From: Bacillota bacterium
GTDB lineage: Bacteria; Bacillota; DTU030
NCBI GenBank assembly: GCA_012841005.1
Contig: DUVO01000313.1
Coordinates: 1-8,646, forward strand
Direction: 5' to 3'
DNA length: 8,646 nt
Under the pieces are notes generated by a model. That model was given only the letters and a program-made list of their open reading frames with translations. It was not told where the DNA came from and did not search any database. A program made the position numbers and the translations under genes. Shown here in pieces: positions 1 through 6,802 of this stretch. Positions within the stretch are counted from its first letter, which is position 1. The number at the start of each line of letters is the position of its first letter.

Positions 1-2095
1 CGAGGATCAGCAGGCTTTTGGGGGTCGCGTTGCGCAGAATATTGGAGACCTCATTCATCTCCACCATAAAGGTGCTCTGGCCGGAAGCCAGGTCATCGGC
101 TGCCCCAACCCGGGTGAAAATTCGGTCAACCACACCGATTTCCGCAGCCTTTGCCGGGACAAAACTCCCCATTTGGGTCATCAAGACAATGAGGGCCACC
201 TGCCGGATATAAGTTGATTTACCCGCCATATTGGGCCCGGTGATAAGAAGAAATTGGTTCTGGCCATTATCCAAAAGGGTATCATTGGGGACAAAGGGGG
301 AATCGGCCAGCATTTGCTCCACCACCGGGTGCCGACCGGCTTGAATTTTAATCCGGTTGTCTTGTGCTAGAACCGGTTTATGATACCGGTTTTTTATGGC
401 AGCCTGGGCCAGAGACAGGATAGAATCAAGTTCCCCAATTATTTTCGCCACCCGCTGCACCCTTTCAATTTCACCGGCCAGCCGCTGCCTCAACTCTAAA
501 AACAGCTGGTATTCCAGTTCGATGCACCTGTCCTGGGCCCCGGTTATTTCCGCTTCCCATTCCTTCAATTCCGGTGTTATGAAGCGTTCAGCATTGACCA
601 GGGTTTGTTTCCGAATATAATCTTGGGGTACGGCTTGCAGGTTGCTTTTTGTAACCTCCAGGTAGTAACCGAAAACCTTATTGTAGCCCACCTTGAGACT
701 TTTGATGCCCGTACGCTCCCGCTCCCTGATCTCCAGTTCGGCCAACCACTTTCGTCCCTTTTGAGTCATGGCCCGCAGTCGGTCTATCTCCTGATGGTAA
801 CCGGCCTTGATCAAATTACCCTCCCGCAATCCTGCCGGTGGATCTTCATTCAAGGCTTCCTCCAATAGTTGCCAGAGGTCGGTGCAAGTGTCCAACTCCT
901 CCCTGAGGGATGCCAACCTGGGTGCCTGTACCTCAACCAGGGTTTCCTTAATAGAAGGCAACAGGGCCAAAGATCTTTTTAAAGCCAAAAGATCCCGGGC
1001 TGTGGCCGTTTGATACACCACCTTACCCATTAACCGTTCCAGATCGTAAATACCCTTAAGGCTATTGGGAAGAGCTGTCCGGAGGGCGCTGTCGGCAACA
1101 AAATTTTCCACTGACTCCAGGCGCTCTTCAATCATTTCCTTCTTGAGCAAGGGCTGTTCCACCCATTGTCTCAGGGTTCTACCGCCCATAGCAGTAAACG
1201 TATAATCCAAAACCCCCAGGAGGGTAGCCCTTGTCTTGTCACTGCGCAGATTCCTGGTCAGCTCAAGGTTCCGTCTCGTCGTTCCATCAATAACCATATA
1301 ATCGCTGACCCGGTATGGCTTTAATTGTTTGATATGAATGAGATTGACCTTTTGGGTTTCCCGCAGGTAGAATAGTATGGCTCCGGCGGCACAGGCGCCG
1401 GCCTGAAACTCTTCCCCTTCCGGAAGACTTACGGCATCCAGTTCGGTTTCCAATAGGGTGAGGGATTCTGCTAGAGCAAATTCCCTTTCCCTCCTGGGTG
1501 AAGGCAACACCGGGAAAAAAAGCTGCAATTCCTTAAGTAATTGCTGAATTTCCGAATCATCCTGGGGACATAGGCACTCGGCCGGCTGCAGCCGAAGCAT
1601 TTCGCTGCGCCAGGAATCCACTTGCCCCGTTCCATTAAACCCCGTTACCCTAAAATCCCCTGTTCCGGCATCAATCACTGCCAATCCCAGGGAGGTCCCG
1701 AATTTGGCTACCGCAGCCAGGTAATTATTTTTCTTTGCCTCCAACACCTGGGGATCGAGAAAGGTTCCCGGGGTCACGATTCTGGTAACTTCCCTTTCCA
1801 CCAGGCCGGTACTGGTCTTCGGATCTTCTACCTGTTCGCAAATGGCAACTTTATAGCCCTTTTCCAGGAGACGCGCAATATAATTGTCTGCTGCGTGGTA
1901 GGGAACCCCACACATGGGCATCCGCTTCCCCTTGCCTGCATCCCGTCCCGTCAAGGTAATTTCCAATTCCCTGGCGGCTATTTCGGCATCTTCAAAGAAC
2001 ATCTCGTAAAAATCCCCTAAACGAAAAAAGAGGATTTTATCGGTATGCTGGGCTTTGATCCTTTTGTACTGGGCCACCATAGGGGTATCTGCCAT
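1..2095 (-). CDS. mutS: DNA mismatch repair protein MutS, 3' end missing at window edge
   Basis: MutS recognises base mismatches and small loops as a dimeric clamp and uses ATP to start methyl-independent mismatch repair with MutL. The 698 residues in the window are one uninterrupted frame. The N-terminal mismatch-binding domain has the Phe-x-Glu motif (F29, E31, in GDFYEMF). The core, clamp and lever regions follow, and the ATPase domain carries the Walker A motif GPNMAGKST with Lys626. The frame leaves the window at SLLIL, just before the Walker B aspartate, so roughly 160 residues of a usual 860 to 870 are missing. I chose ATG 2095 because AGAGGG at 2102-2107 lies 6 nt upstream; an in-frame ATG at 2101 directly abuts that site. 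It has its own promoter after the miaB terminator. In related genomes mutL commonly follows; that is outside the window. Confidence 0.97.
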   Translation of the reverse strand, partial: MADTPMVAQYKRIKAQHTDKILFFRLGDFYEMFFEDAEIAARELEITLTGRDAGKGKRMPMCGVPYHAADNYIARLLEKGYKVAICEQVEDPKTSTGLVEREVTRIVTPGTFLDPQVLEAKKNNYLAAVAKFGTSLGLAVIDAGTGDFRVTGFNGTGQVDSWRSEMLRLQPAECLCPQDDSEIQQLLKELQLFFPVLPSPRREREFALAESLTLLETELDAVSLPEGEEFQAGACAAGAILFYLRETQKVNLIHIKQLKPYRVSDYMVIDGTTRRNLELTRNLRSDKTRATLLGVLDYTFTAMGGRTLRQWVEQPLLKKEMIEERLESVENFVADSALRTALPNSLKGIYDLERLMGKVVYQTATARDLLALKRSLALLPSIKETLVEVQAPRLASLREELDTCTDLWQLLEEALNEDPPAGLREGNLIKAGYHQEIDRLRAMTQKGRKWLAELEIRERERTGIKSLKVGYNKVFGYYLEVTKSNLQAVPQDYIRKQTLVNAERFITPELKEWEAEITGAQDRCIELEYQLFLELRQRLAGEIERVQRVAKIIGELDSILSLAQAAIKNRYHKPVLAQDNRIKIQAGRHPVVEQMLADSPFVPNDTLLDNGQNQFLLITGPNMAGKSTYIRQVALIVLMTQMGSFVPAKAAEIGVVDRIFTRVGAADDLASGQSTFMVEMNEVSNILRNATPKSLLIL

Positions 2096-2126
2096 CTGCA
2101 TCCCTCTTCTCAGCGTACTACTTGCT

Positions 2127-2155
2127 ATTATAGCATAGGGCACCCTGGAAAAAAA
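2127..2155 (-). promoter_or_regulatory. Extended -10 promoter for mutS
   Basis: On the minus strand TATAAT (2132-2127) is a perfect -10 and is preceded by TGC, making an extended -10. The -35 position at a 17-bp spacer (2155-2150) is TTTTTT, a poor match, which an extended -10 can compensate. Transcription would start near 2120 and give a leader of about 25 nt carrying the AGAGGG site. The -35 position falls inside the T tract of the upstream terminator. Confidence 0.65.
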
Positions 2156-2181
2156 GGAAGAACCAGGTAGACTGGTCCTTC
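2149..2181 (-). terminator. Intrinsic terminator after miaB
   Basis: On the minus strand GAAGGACCAG (2181-2172) pairs with CTGGTTCTTC (2166-2157) over 10 bp with one G-U pair and a 5-nt loop. One base later comes a run of seven T (2155-2149). On the plus strand the same stem has an A-C mismatch and no T tract, so it is oriented to stop miaB transcripts. It lies 28 bp past the miaB stop codon. Confidence 0.85.
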
Positions 2182-2208
2182 TTCCCCATTTCCCTGTCTA
2201 TATGTCTC

Positions 2209-3546
2209 TCAAACCAACTCCCCGTACAAGTTCCAGGTTTGAGGTCTGGTGATGCGCACGGTAACCAGTTCCCCGATCAATTTCTCTTCCCCAGGAAAGA
2301 GAACCAGTTTGTTGGTCCGGGTCCGTCCCGTGAGGAAACTCTCCTCCTTCTTGCTGGTTCCCTCTACCAGCACCTCAACCTCCTTGCCCCGCAGTTTTTC
2401 ATTTATGTCCCTGCTAATTCGGTCTTGTAGGTCCATTAACCGGTTCAACCGTTCCTTCTTCACGCCTTCCGGCACCTGTTCCATCATGCTGGCCGCCGGA
2501 GTCCCGCTGCGGGGCGAAAAGACAAAAGTAAAGGCATTATCAAAGCCTACCTGCCGGACCAGATCGAGGGTGGCAGCAAAATCTTCCTCTTCTTCACCGG
2601 GAAAACCGACAATAATATCGGTAGTGATACTGTTGTTTGGTACCTTCTCCCGGATCCTTTTCACCAGGTCCAGGTAATCTTCCCGGGTGTAACCCCGGTT
2701 CATCCGCTCTAAAATCCGGTTGCTTCCCGATTGGATGGGAAGGTGAAAATGTTCGCATACCTTGGCACAGTCCCGGACAGCTTCGATAATTTCATCGGAA
2801 AAATCCCGGGGATGAGAGGTCGTATAACGAATGCGCCGGATTCCTGCTACTTGATTTACAGCCCGTAAGAGTTGGGCAAAGGAAATTCCTGTCCCCAGAT
2901 CCCGCCCATAGGTATTAACATTTTGGCCCAGGAGGGTCACTTCCTTGTAACCATCTTGGGCTAACTGTGTAACTTCTTTAATAATATCCTGGGGAGAACG
3001 GCTCCTTTCCTTACCCCGGACATAGGGGACTATACAATAGGTACAAAAATTGGTACAGCCATAGGTAATAGTAACAAAGGCTTTCAACTTACCTTCACGC
3101 TGGGTTGGAAGCTCCAGCAGGGAAGCCTGGCTTTCTTCCCACACTTGTACAATGGGTTCCGGTACGGCGGCAGCCCTGCTTATGAGTTGGGGCAGTTCCT
3201 GGATATTGTGGGTACCAAAGACAAAGTCAACATGGGGAGCCTTGGCCAATACCCTTTCCTTATCCTTCTGGGCCATGCACCCACCTACACCGATTAAGAG
3301 ATCCGGCCTTTTACTCTTCAGAGGCCGCAGTTCATTTAAGCGTCCGTAAATCTTGCGTTCTGCCGTCTCCCGGACACAACAGGTATTAAAGATAATCAGG
3401 TCTGCTTCTTCCTCACTGGCAGCCCGCATGTAGCCCAAATCGGCCAAAATCCCGGCAAGAGTCTCACTGTCCCTTTCATTCATCTGACAACCATAGGTCC
3501 GGATATAATACTTTTTTCCCTTCCCAATTTCCGTACAAACTACCAT
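2209..3546 (-). CDS. miaB: tRNA-2-methylthio-N6-dimethylallyladenosine synthase MiaB
   Basis: MiaB is a radical-SAM methylthiotransferase that adds the 2-methylthio group to i6A37 next to the anticodon of tRNAs reading UNN codons. The N-terminal UPF0004 domain has three cluster ligands, Cys20 (YGCQMN), Cys56 (NTCCVRE) and Cys90 (GGCMAQ), spaced as in known MiaB proteins. The radical SAM motif CxxxCxxC is Cys164, Cys168 and Cys171, followed by IVPYVRGKERSR. A TRAM domain fills about residues 377 to 440. The 445-residue length is normal. ATG 3546 has AAGGGG (3563-3558) 11 nt upstream. The order NTCCVRE plus VPYVRG favours MiaB over the related MtaB and RimO. It is followed by a terminator and then mutS, a common neighbourhood in Firmicutes. 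Confidence 0.96.
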   Translation of the reverse strand: MVVCTEIGKGKKYYIRTYGCQMNERDSETLAGILADLGYMRAASEEEADLIIFNTCCVRETAERKIYGRLNELRPLKSKRPDLLIGVGGCMAQKDKERVLAKAPHVDFVFGTHNIQELPQLISRAAAVPEPIVQVWEESQASLLELPTQREGKLKAFVTITYGCTNFCTYCIVPYVRGKERSRSPQDIIKEVTQLAQDGYKEVTLLGQNVNTYGRDLGTGISFAQLLRAVNQVAGIRRIRYTTSHPRDFSDEIIEAVRDCAKVCEHFHLPIQSGSNRILERMNRGYTREDYLDLVKRIREKVPNNSITTDIIVGFPGEEEEDFAATLDLVRQVGFDNAFTFVFSPRSGTPAASMMEQVPEGVKKERLNRLMDLQDRISRDINEKLRGKEVEVLVEGTSKKEESFLTGRTRTNKLVLFPGEEKLIGELVTVRITRPQTWNLYGELV

Positions 3547-3575
3547 AAAAAGCTTAACCCCTTCCCCAAAATCCG

Positions 3576-3604
3576 ATTATACTACAATCAGTATATCATT
3601 AATA
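3576..3604 (-). promoter_or_regulatory. Candidate promoter for miaB
   Basis: A perfect TATAAT (3581-3576, minus strand) lies between the ligase stop codon and miaB. A start near 3569 would give a leader of about 22 nt that still contains the miaB ribosome binding site. The -35 position at a 17-bp spacer (TATTAA, 3604-3599) is a poor match. The -10 overlaps a perfect inverted repeat at 3578-3595. Confidence 0.45.
3578..3595. repeat. Perfect inverted repeat overlapping the miaB -10 region
   Basis: TATACT and AGTATA are perfect 6-bp arms around a 6-bp centre (ACAATC on the plus strand). It is not followed by a T tract on the minus strand, so it is not a good terminator for the ligase gene. It could be an operator or a chance AT-rich dyad. 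Confidence 0.35.
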
Positions 3605-4567
3605 AATACAACCTTCTAGACCAGATTCCTTCCATTCCAGCCTGCATTCCTGGGGTGGTATATCTACCACCCCCTGGATGCTCGGTTGTCTCAGAAAGTA
3701 ACCTTCTGTCCAACCCAGATGTTGTACCTTTACCGTAAGCCAGGGTTTAACCCAATATACAGAGGGACGCTCCTTAAGGCCTTTTATAAAGGGCTGGGCG
3801 GGGATTTGCAACTGGCGTAACCTTTCTGTTAAGTGAAGCCAGTCCTCCTGGGACAATTTACCCGTTCCCGCCCGTCCCACATAGTGGAGGCAGCCCTTGT
3901 CATCGTATAATCCCAACAGGAGGGAATTAGCCCTGCTACCGCTCATGGTAAAGCCCCCAATTACAGCAACCAGGTCATGGTAGTTCTTTATCTTTAACCA
4001 ATAATCCTTTTTTGTCCCCAATATGTAGGGGGAATCGAGCCTTTTCATCACAATACCTTCCATGTTCTGCTGCTTAACGGCCGTAAATAAAGCCGTCCCA
4101 TCGCTATGGCTTGTTACCGTCTGCCGTTGCCCGTCGGGGATAATGATCTGAGCCAGTATTTCCATTCTGTCCCGTAAAGGGCGTTCTTTGATCCAGTCTC
4201 CATTGAAGTAAAGAACATCAAAGATCATATAGATGACGGGGATAGTTCTTTGCAGTTGTTTGACCCGTTCCAGGCGACTGATACCATCCCTTTTCATAAC
4301 CCGATGAAAGGACGGTTTTCCATCACTCCCCAGGGCAATAACCTCCCCGTCCAGTATGACCGACGTGGCGGTGCAGTATGACTTGATGCCGGTCAATTCC
4401 GGATACTGCCGGGTCCGCTCGTGCCGCCGTCTATTGAAAAGCCGGACTGTCGTCCCATCGCAATAGGTTAATACCCGGACCCCATCCCACTTAACCTGCC
4501 CTATCCATTCTTCTCCGAAAGGAATTCTGGTACTGAGCTTGGGCTCCATAGGTGTAACCGGCTCCAC
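3599..4567 (-). CDS. ATP-dependent DNA ligase, LigD-ligase-domain type
   Basis: This enzyme seals nicks through an enzyme-AMP intermediate. It contains the adenylation domain and the C-terminal OB domain only, as in the ligase part of bacterial LigD used in Ku-dependent end joining. Taking GTG 4567 as start (322 residues), the nucleophile is Lys26 in KWDGVR. Further motifs are DGE (73-75), FDVLYFNG (116-123), EGIVMK (170-175), WLKIK (190-194) and RQPS (293-296), so all adenylation motifs look intact. I preferred GTG 4567 because GGGGAGG lies 8 nt upstream and the protein then begins in the usual place. The frame stays open upstream to an ATG at 4741, but that start would overlap the decarboxylase gene and run through its terminator. 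No polymerase, nuclease or Ku gene is in the window. Confidence 0.92.
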   Translation of the reverse strand: MEPVTPMEPKLSTRIPFGEEWIGQVKWDGVRVLTYCDGTTVRLFNRRRHERTRQYPELTGIKSYCTATSVILDGEVIALGSDGKPSFHRVMKRDGISRLERVKQLQRTIPVIYMIFDVLYFNGDWIKERPLRDRMEILAQIIIPDGQRQTVTSHSDGTALFTAVKQQNMEGIVMKRLDSPYILGTKKDYWLKIKNYHDLVAVIGGFTMSGSRANSLLLGLYDDKGCLHYVGRAGTGKLSQEDWLHLTERLRQLQIPAQPFIKGLKERPSVYWVKPWLTVKVQHLGWTEGYFLRQPSIQGVVDIPPQECRLEWKESGLEGCIY

Positions 4568-4597
4568 GGCCTTTCCCTCCCCGCAAAATTTCACTAT

Positions 4598-4627
4598 TAG
4601 TTTGTGTCCCGGGCGAAAAAATAACAA
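4598..4627 (-). promoter_or_regulatory. Weak candidate promoter for the DNA ligase (sigma-G-like -10)
   Basis: On the minus strand CAAACTA (4604-4598) differs at one base from the CATACTA -10 of sigma-G promoters, with TTGTTA (4627-4622) at a 17-bp spacer. The -35 fits sigma-G poorly and the -10 fits sigma-A poorly. The ligase must have some promoter here because a terminator precedes it. The idea is supported only by the known sigma-G control of ligD/ku in Bacillus subtilis. Confidence 0.25.
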
Positions 4628-4667
4628 CAGAAGGGTAGACAGTTTGACTTTGCTACCACCATCTACT

Positions 4668-4693
4668 AAAAAAGAGGGCTCTTGCCCCCTTTT
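4668..4693 (-). terminator. Intrinsic terminator starting at the decarboxylase stop codon
   Basis: On the minus strand GGGGGC (4689-4684) pairs with GCCCTC (4679-4674) with one G-U pair and an AAGA loop, flanked by A4 before and T6 after, which extends the stem to 10 bp. The decarboxylase TAA (4694-4692) lies in the A flank. On the plus strand the stem is also followed by a short T run, so some bidirectional activity is possible. Confidence 0.8.
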
Positions 4694-6206
4694 AACTTCC
4701 GACTTCTTCACTAAAAGCCCGGTACTTTTGAACCAACACAATATTCTGGGTAAGGACCTTCACCTGCTCTAGATGGGGGTCCTCCGTACCTTGTAATACC
4801 AGGCCCTCTGCCTTCAGGATCCTGATATAATCAATAATATCCCTGGTAAATCTCTCCCCGGGACAGATTAGCGGAATGCCCGGTGGATAGGCCATAATCA
4901 TTTCGGCACTGATTTCCCCCTCTGCATCGGCCAAGGAAACTACCTTGGTTTCTCCATAAAATGCATCCCTGGGCGACACTAGGGCGTCGGGTAGGGGAGG
5001 CAGGGCACGGGTAAACTTGCTGATGCTTCCCCCTTTGCTCCAGGTTGTCACTAAATCTTGGAAACTGGCCACTAGGTGCTGGACCATTTCCCAGGTATCC
5101 CCGATACTGAGGAGAAGGAGGATATTATAGAGGTCGGACAACTCTACTTGAATCCGGTACTTGTGGCGCAAGATTGACTCGACCTCCTGCCCTGACAAGC
5201 CCAATTGCCGTACATTAATGGTAATCTTCGTTGGGTCCAGATACCGGCAACCCGGTCTGCCCTCAATATGCTTTTCCTCAAGAAGCTCGATCCCCGGCAG
5301 ATGGGAAAGCTGTCTCCTTACCCAGTGGGCTTTCCTGAGGGTAGCGGCCAGCAATCTGGTCCCCGACAAAGCCATTTGTTTACGGGCAAGATCCAGGGAT
5401 GCCAACAAGATATACGACGGACTGGTCGTCTGGGTTAAATTCAGAACACCCTTGACTCGCTGCGGATTAACCAAACTGCCCTGCTGCAGAAGCAGTGAGC
5501 TTTGGGTCAAAGAGCCCGTCAATTTATGGGTACTGGCAGCACTGAGATCAGCCCCAGCCTCCATAGCAGAAGGGGGCAGTTCGGGATGAAAACAGAGATG
5601 GGCTCCATGGGCTTCATCGACAAGTACAGGAACGTCCCGGGAATGGGCAACCTCTACAATGCCCGCCAGGTCGGGAGCAACACCATAATAGGTGGGATTA
5701 ATGACAAATACGCCCTTAGCATCTGGATGTTCCAGGAGGGCCCGTTCAATATCTTCCGGCGTTATCCCGTAAGCAATACCAAATCTCTGATCAACCTCTG
5801 GCTGCAGGTAGACCGGTTGCACTCCACTCAGAATTAAACCACTTATGGCAGAGCGGTGGGCATTTCGCGGAATAATAATTTTTTCCCCCGGGGCGCAAAC
5901 TGCCATGATCATTGCTTGAATGCCGCTGGTAGTTCCATTCACTAAAAAATAGGCATGTTCAGCCCGGAAAGATTTGGCGGCCAAGTCCTGGGCTTCCCTA
6001 ATTACATCAAGGGGGTTGAGGATATTATCAAGGCCTTCCATGCAGGTAAGATCAATGCCCAGGGTAGTAGACCCCAATTTTTCCTCCAGTTCCGGATTAC
6101 CCCGGCCCTGCTTATGACCTGGCACATGAAAGGGAATTATGCCTTCTGCCCGATAGGCACACAAGGCTTCCCACAAAGGCATTCTATTTTGCTCTTTTTT
6201 CCCCAT
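4692..6206 (-). CDS. Orn/Lys/Arg decarboxylase family protein (PLP-dependent, fold type I)
   Basis: The protein belongs to the basic amino acid decarboxylases that make agmatine, cadaverine or putrescine. It is 504 residues, close to the short Bacillus SpeA/YaaO form (about 480 to 490) and without the N-terminal wing domain of the large inducible enzymes. Visible motifs are FHVPGHKQGRG (26-36), LVNGTTSG (88-95), INPTYYG (169-175), VDEAHGAH (196-203, Asp197 for the pyridine nitrogen) and STHKLTGSLTQ with the Schiff-base Lys228. The C-terminal domain has AYPPGIPLICPGER (439-452). The substrate cannot be told from the sequence; arginine is a reasonable guess from the SpeA resemblance. ATG 6206 has AAAGGG (6221-6216) 9 nt upstream. 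A possible 71-residue gene ends 21 bp before the start, and a terminator begins at the stop codon. Confidence 0.93.
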   Translation of the reverse strand: MGKKEQNRMPLWEALCAYRAEGIIPFHVPGHKQGRGNPELEEKLGSTTLGIDLTCMEGLDNILNPLDVIREAQDLAAKSFRAEHAYFLVNGTTSGIQAMIMAVCAPGEKIIIPRNAHRSAISGLILSGVQPVYLQPEVDQRFGIAYGITPEDIERALLEHPDAKGVFVINPTYYGVAPDLAGIVEVAHSRDVPVLVDEAHGAHLCFHPELPPSAMEAGADLSAASTHKLTGSLTQSSLLLQQGSLVNPQRVKGVLNLTQTTSPSYILLASLDLARKQMALSGTRLLAATLRKAHWVRRQLSHLPGIELLEEKHIEGRPGCRYLDPTKITINVRQLGLSGQEVESILRHKYRIQVELSDLYNILLLLSIGDTWEMVQHLVASFQDLVTTWSKGGSISKFTRALPPLPDALVSPRDAFYGETKVVSLADAEGEISAEMIMAYPPGIPLICPGERFTRDIIDYIRILKAEGLVLQGTEDPHLEQVKVLTQNIVLVQKYRAFSEEVGS

Positions 6207-6227
6207 GACCCACCACCCTTTGTATTT

Positions 6228-6443
6228 TCATTTAGATATTCGGGAAACACAAAAGGTTACTTCATCTTTCGCAACGTCTATATTAAAACATACCAGAACC
6301 AGTTTGGCAAGGGTGGGTGGTACCATCTCAGGGAAAATTTTTAAAGGGCTAAACTGTACTTTTTCGCAGGGAGGCTTGTCTACCTTTTCTTCATTTTGTT
6401 CCTTTTTTTGTCCCTCTGAAAATACCTGATTGAGGTTAATCAT
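6228..6443 (-). CDS. Possible small hypothetical protein (71 residues) upstream of the decarboxylase
   Basis: I do not recognise this protein. The frame from ATG 6443 has ordinary codon use for this window, a charged N-terminal third rich in Glu, Lys and Gln, and then a more hydrophobic part containing PLKIFPEMVPP and LAKLVLVCFNIDVA. There is no signal peptide, no clear membrane segment and no CxxC pair (two separate Cys in the C-terminal half and one before). It ends 21 bp before the decarboxylase start, on the same strand, so the two would be co-transcribed. The weak point is initiation: no good ribosome binding site precedes ATG 6443; a TTG four codons upstream has a purine-rich stretch before it but is no clearer. 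The frame remains open further upstream, but that part translates the hairpin-rich region and looks non-coding. Confidence 0.45.
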   Translation of the reverse strand: MINLNQVFSEGQKKEQNEEKVDKPPCEKVQFSPLKIFPEMVPPTLAKLVLVCFNIDVAKDEVTFCVSRISK

Positions 6444-6553
6444 TCGATATACCAAAAGTCTTTCTTTACACGACTTATGTATGGAAAACACTTCTGACGG
6501 AGTGCTATTGCGACAAAAGGCGATAGCGATAATCGATGGTTGGAAGTCAGCAG

Positions 6554-6582
6554 TCGGGTATCGGGTGCCGGAAATACCCCGA
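6554..6582. repeat. GC-rich hairpin in the intergenic region
   Basis: TCGGGTAT (6554-6561) pairs with ATACCC-C-GA (6574-6582) with one bulged C, around a loop that itself contains GGGTGCC-type sequence. No T tract follows on either strand, so it is not an intrinsic terminator. Confidence 0.5.
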
Positions 6583-6693
6583 AAACAGCATTGAGACATT
6601 CAGGCGAGTGAAGAAAAGCAGCGACACGGAGTCTTTCGCCCCTAAGGTGCAAGTTTTCTCTGCCCGAAGGAGCCGACCTCGTTCAGTAGGCCT

Positions 6694-6748
6694 GTTTGTC
6701 TCCTGCTGTGGAAGAGTACTTCCGGCAACTAGCAGAAGGAAAACAAAC
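6694..6748. repeat. Nested three-stem inverted repeat
   Basis: Three coaxial stems of 6, 5 and 5 bp close on an AGTA tetraloop (plus-strand sense) with asymmetric internal loops of 3 and 7 nt between them. The outer two stems share bases 6735-6748 with another 13-bp stem that reaches 6768, so the two folds exclude each other. Confidence 0.55.
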
Positions 6749-6802
6749 TGTAAGTGTCTGTTTCCTTCTCATTCAAATTGTCACAAAAGAATTAGAAACC
6801 GG

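Larger units (their letters stand above)
6444..6802. other. Gene-free, hairpin-rich intergenic region; possible structured RNA or dispersed repeat
   Basis: No frame here gives a credible protein, yet inverted repeats are dense. On the plus strand GTTTGT (6694-6699) pairs with ACAAAC (6743-6748), enclosing CTGCT/AGCAG (6703-6707 with 6731-6735) and GGAAG/CTTCC (6710-6714 with 6719-6723, AGTA loop). A competing stem joins 6735-6748 with 6756-6768. Other hairpins are at 6554-6582 (8 bp with one bulge) and 6603-6640 (GGCGA/TCGCC ends). I compared it by eye with riboswitch families (lysine, glycine, cobalamin, c-di-AMP, TPP, SAM), T-box leaders, 6S RNA, tmRNA, RNase P RNA and SRP RNA and found no convincing match. 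By position it could be the leader of the decarboxylase unit, an independent ncRNA, or an interspersed repeat. Confidence 0.5.

Noticed and set aside
18..2020. Plus-strand open frames within mutS
   Set aside because: They are antisense to an intact MutS with all expected motifs and have no independent support.
4630..4665. GGTAG...CTACC imperfect dyad upstream of the ligase
   Set aside because: Arms are only 5 bp with a 14-bp centre and no further symmetry; expected by chance.
4568..4741. N-terminal extension of the ligase from ATG 4741 (58 more residues)
   Set aside because: It overlaps the decarboxylase gene, reads through that gene's terminator, has no domain similarity, and a strong ribosome binding site stands before GTG 4567.
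6310..6345. T-box-like GGGTGGTACC on the plus strand
   Set aside because: It lies inside the possible 71-residue gene on the opposite strand, is not preceded by a T-box stem I, and no plus-strand gene follows.
6440..6652. Minus-strand 70-codon frame and the upstream part of the 6228-6599 frame
   Set aside because: Both translate the hairpin-rich region, have no ribosome binding site, unusual Cys/Arg/Ser-rich composition and no family resemblance.
6640..6770. Pieces resembling glycine riboswitch (CCGAAGGAGC) and cobalamin riboswitch (ACTGTAAG, AGCAGGAGAC)
   Set aside because: The other obligatory conserved blocks of either family are absent, and the cobalamin-like pieces are on opposite strands.
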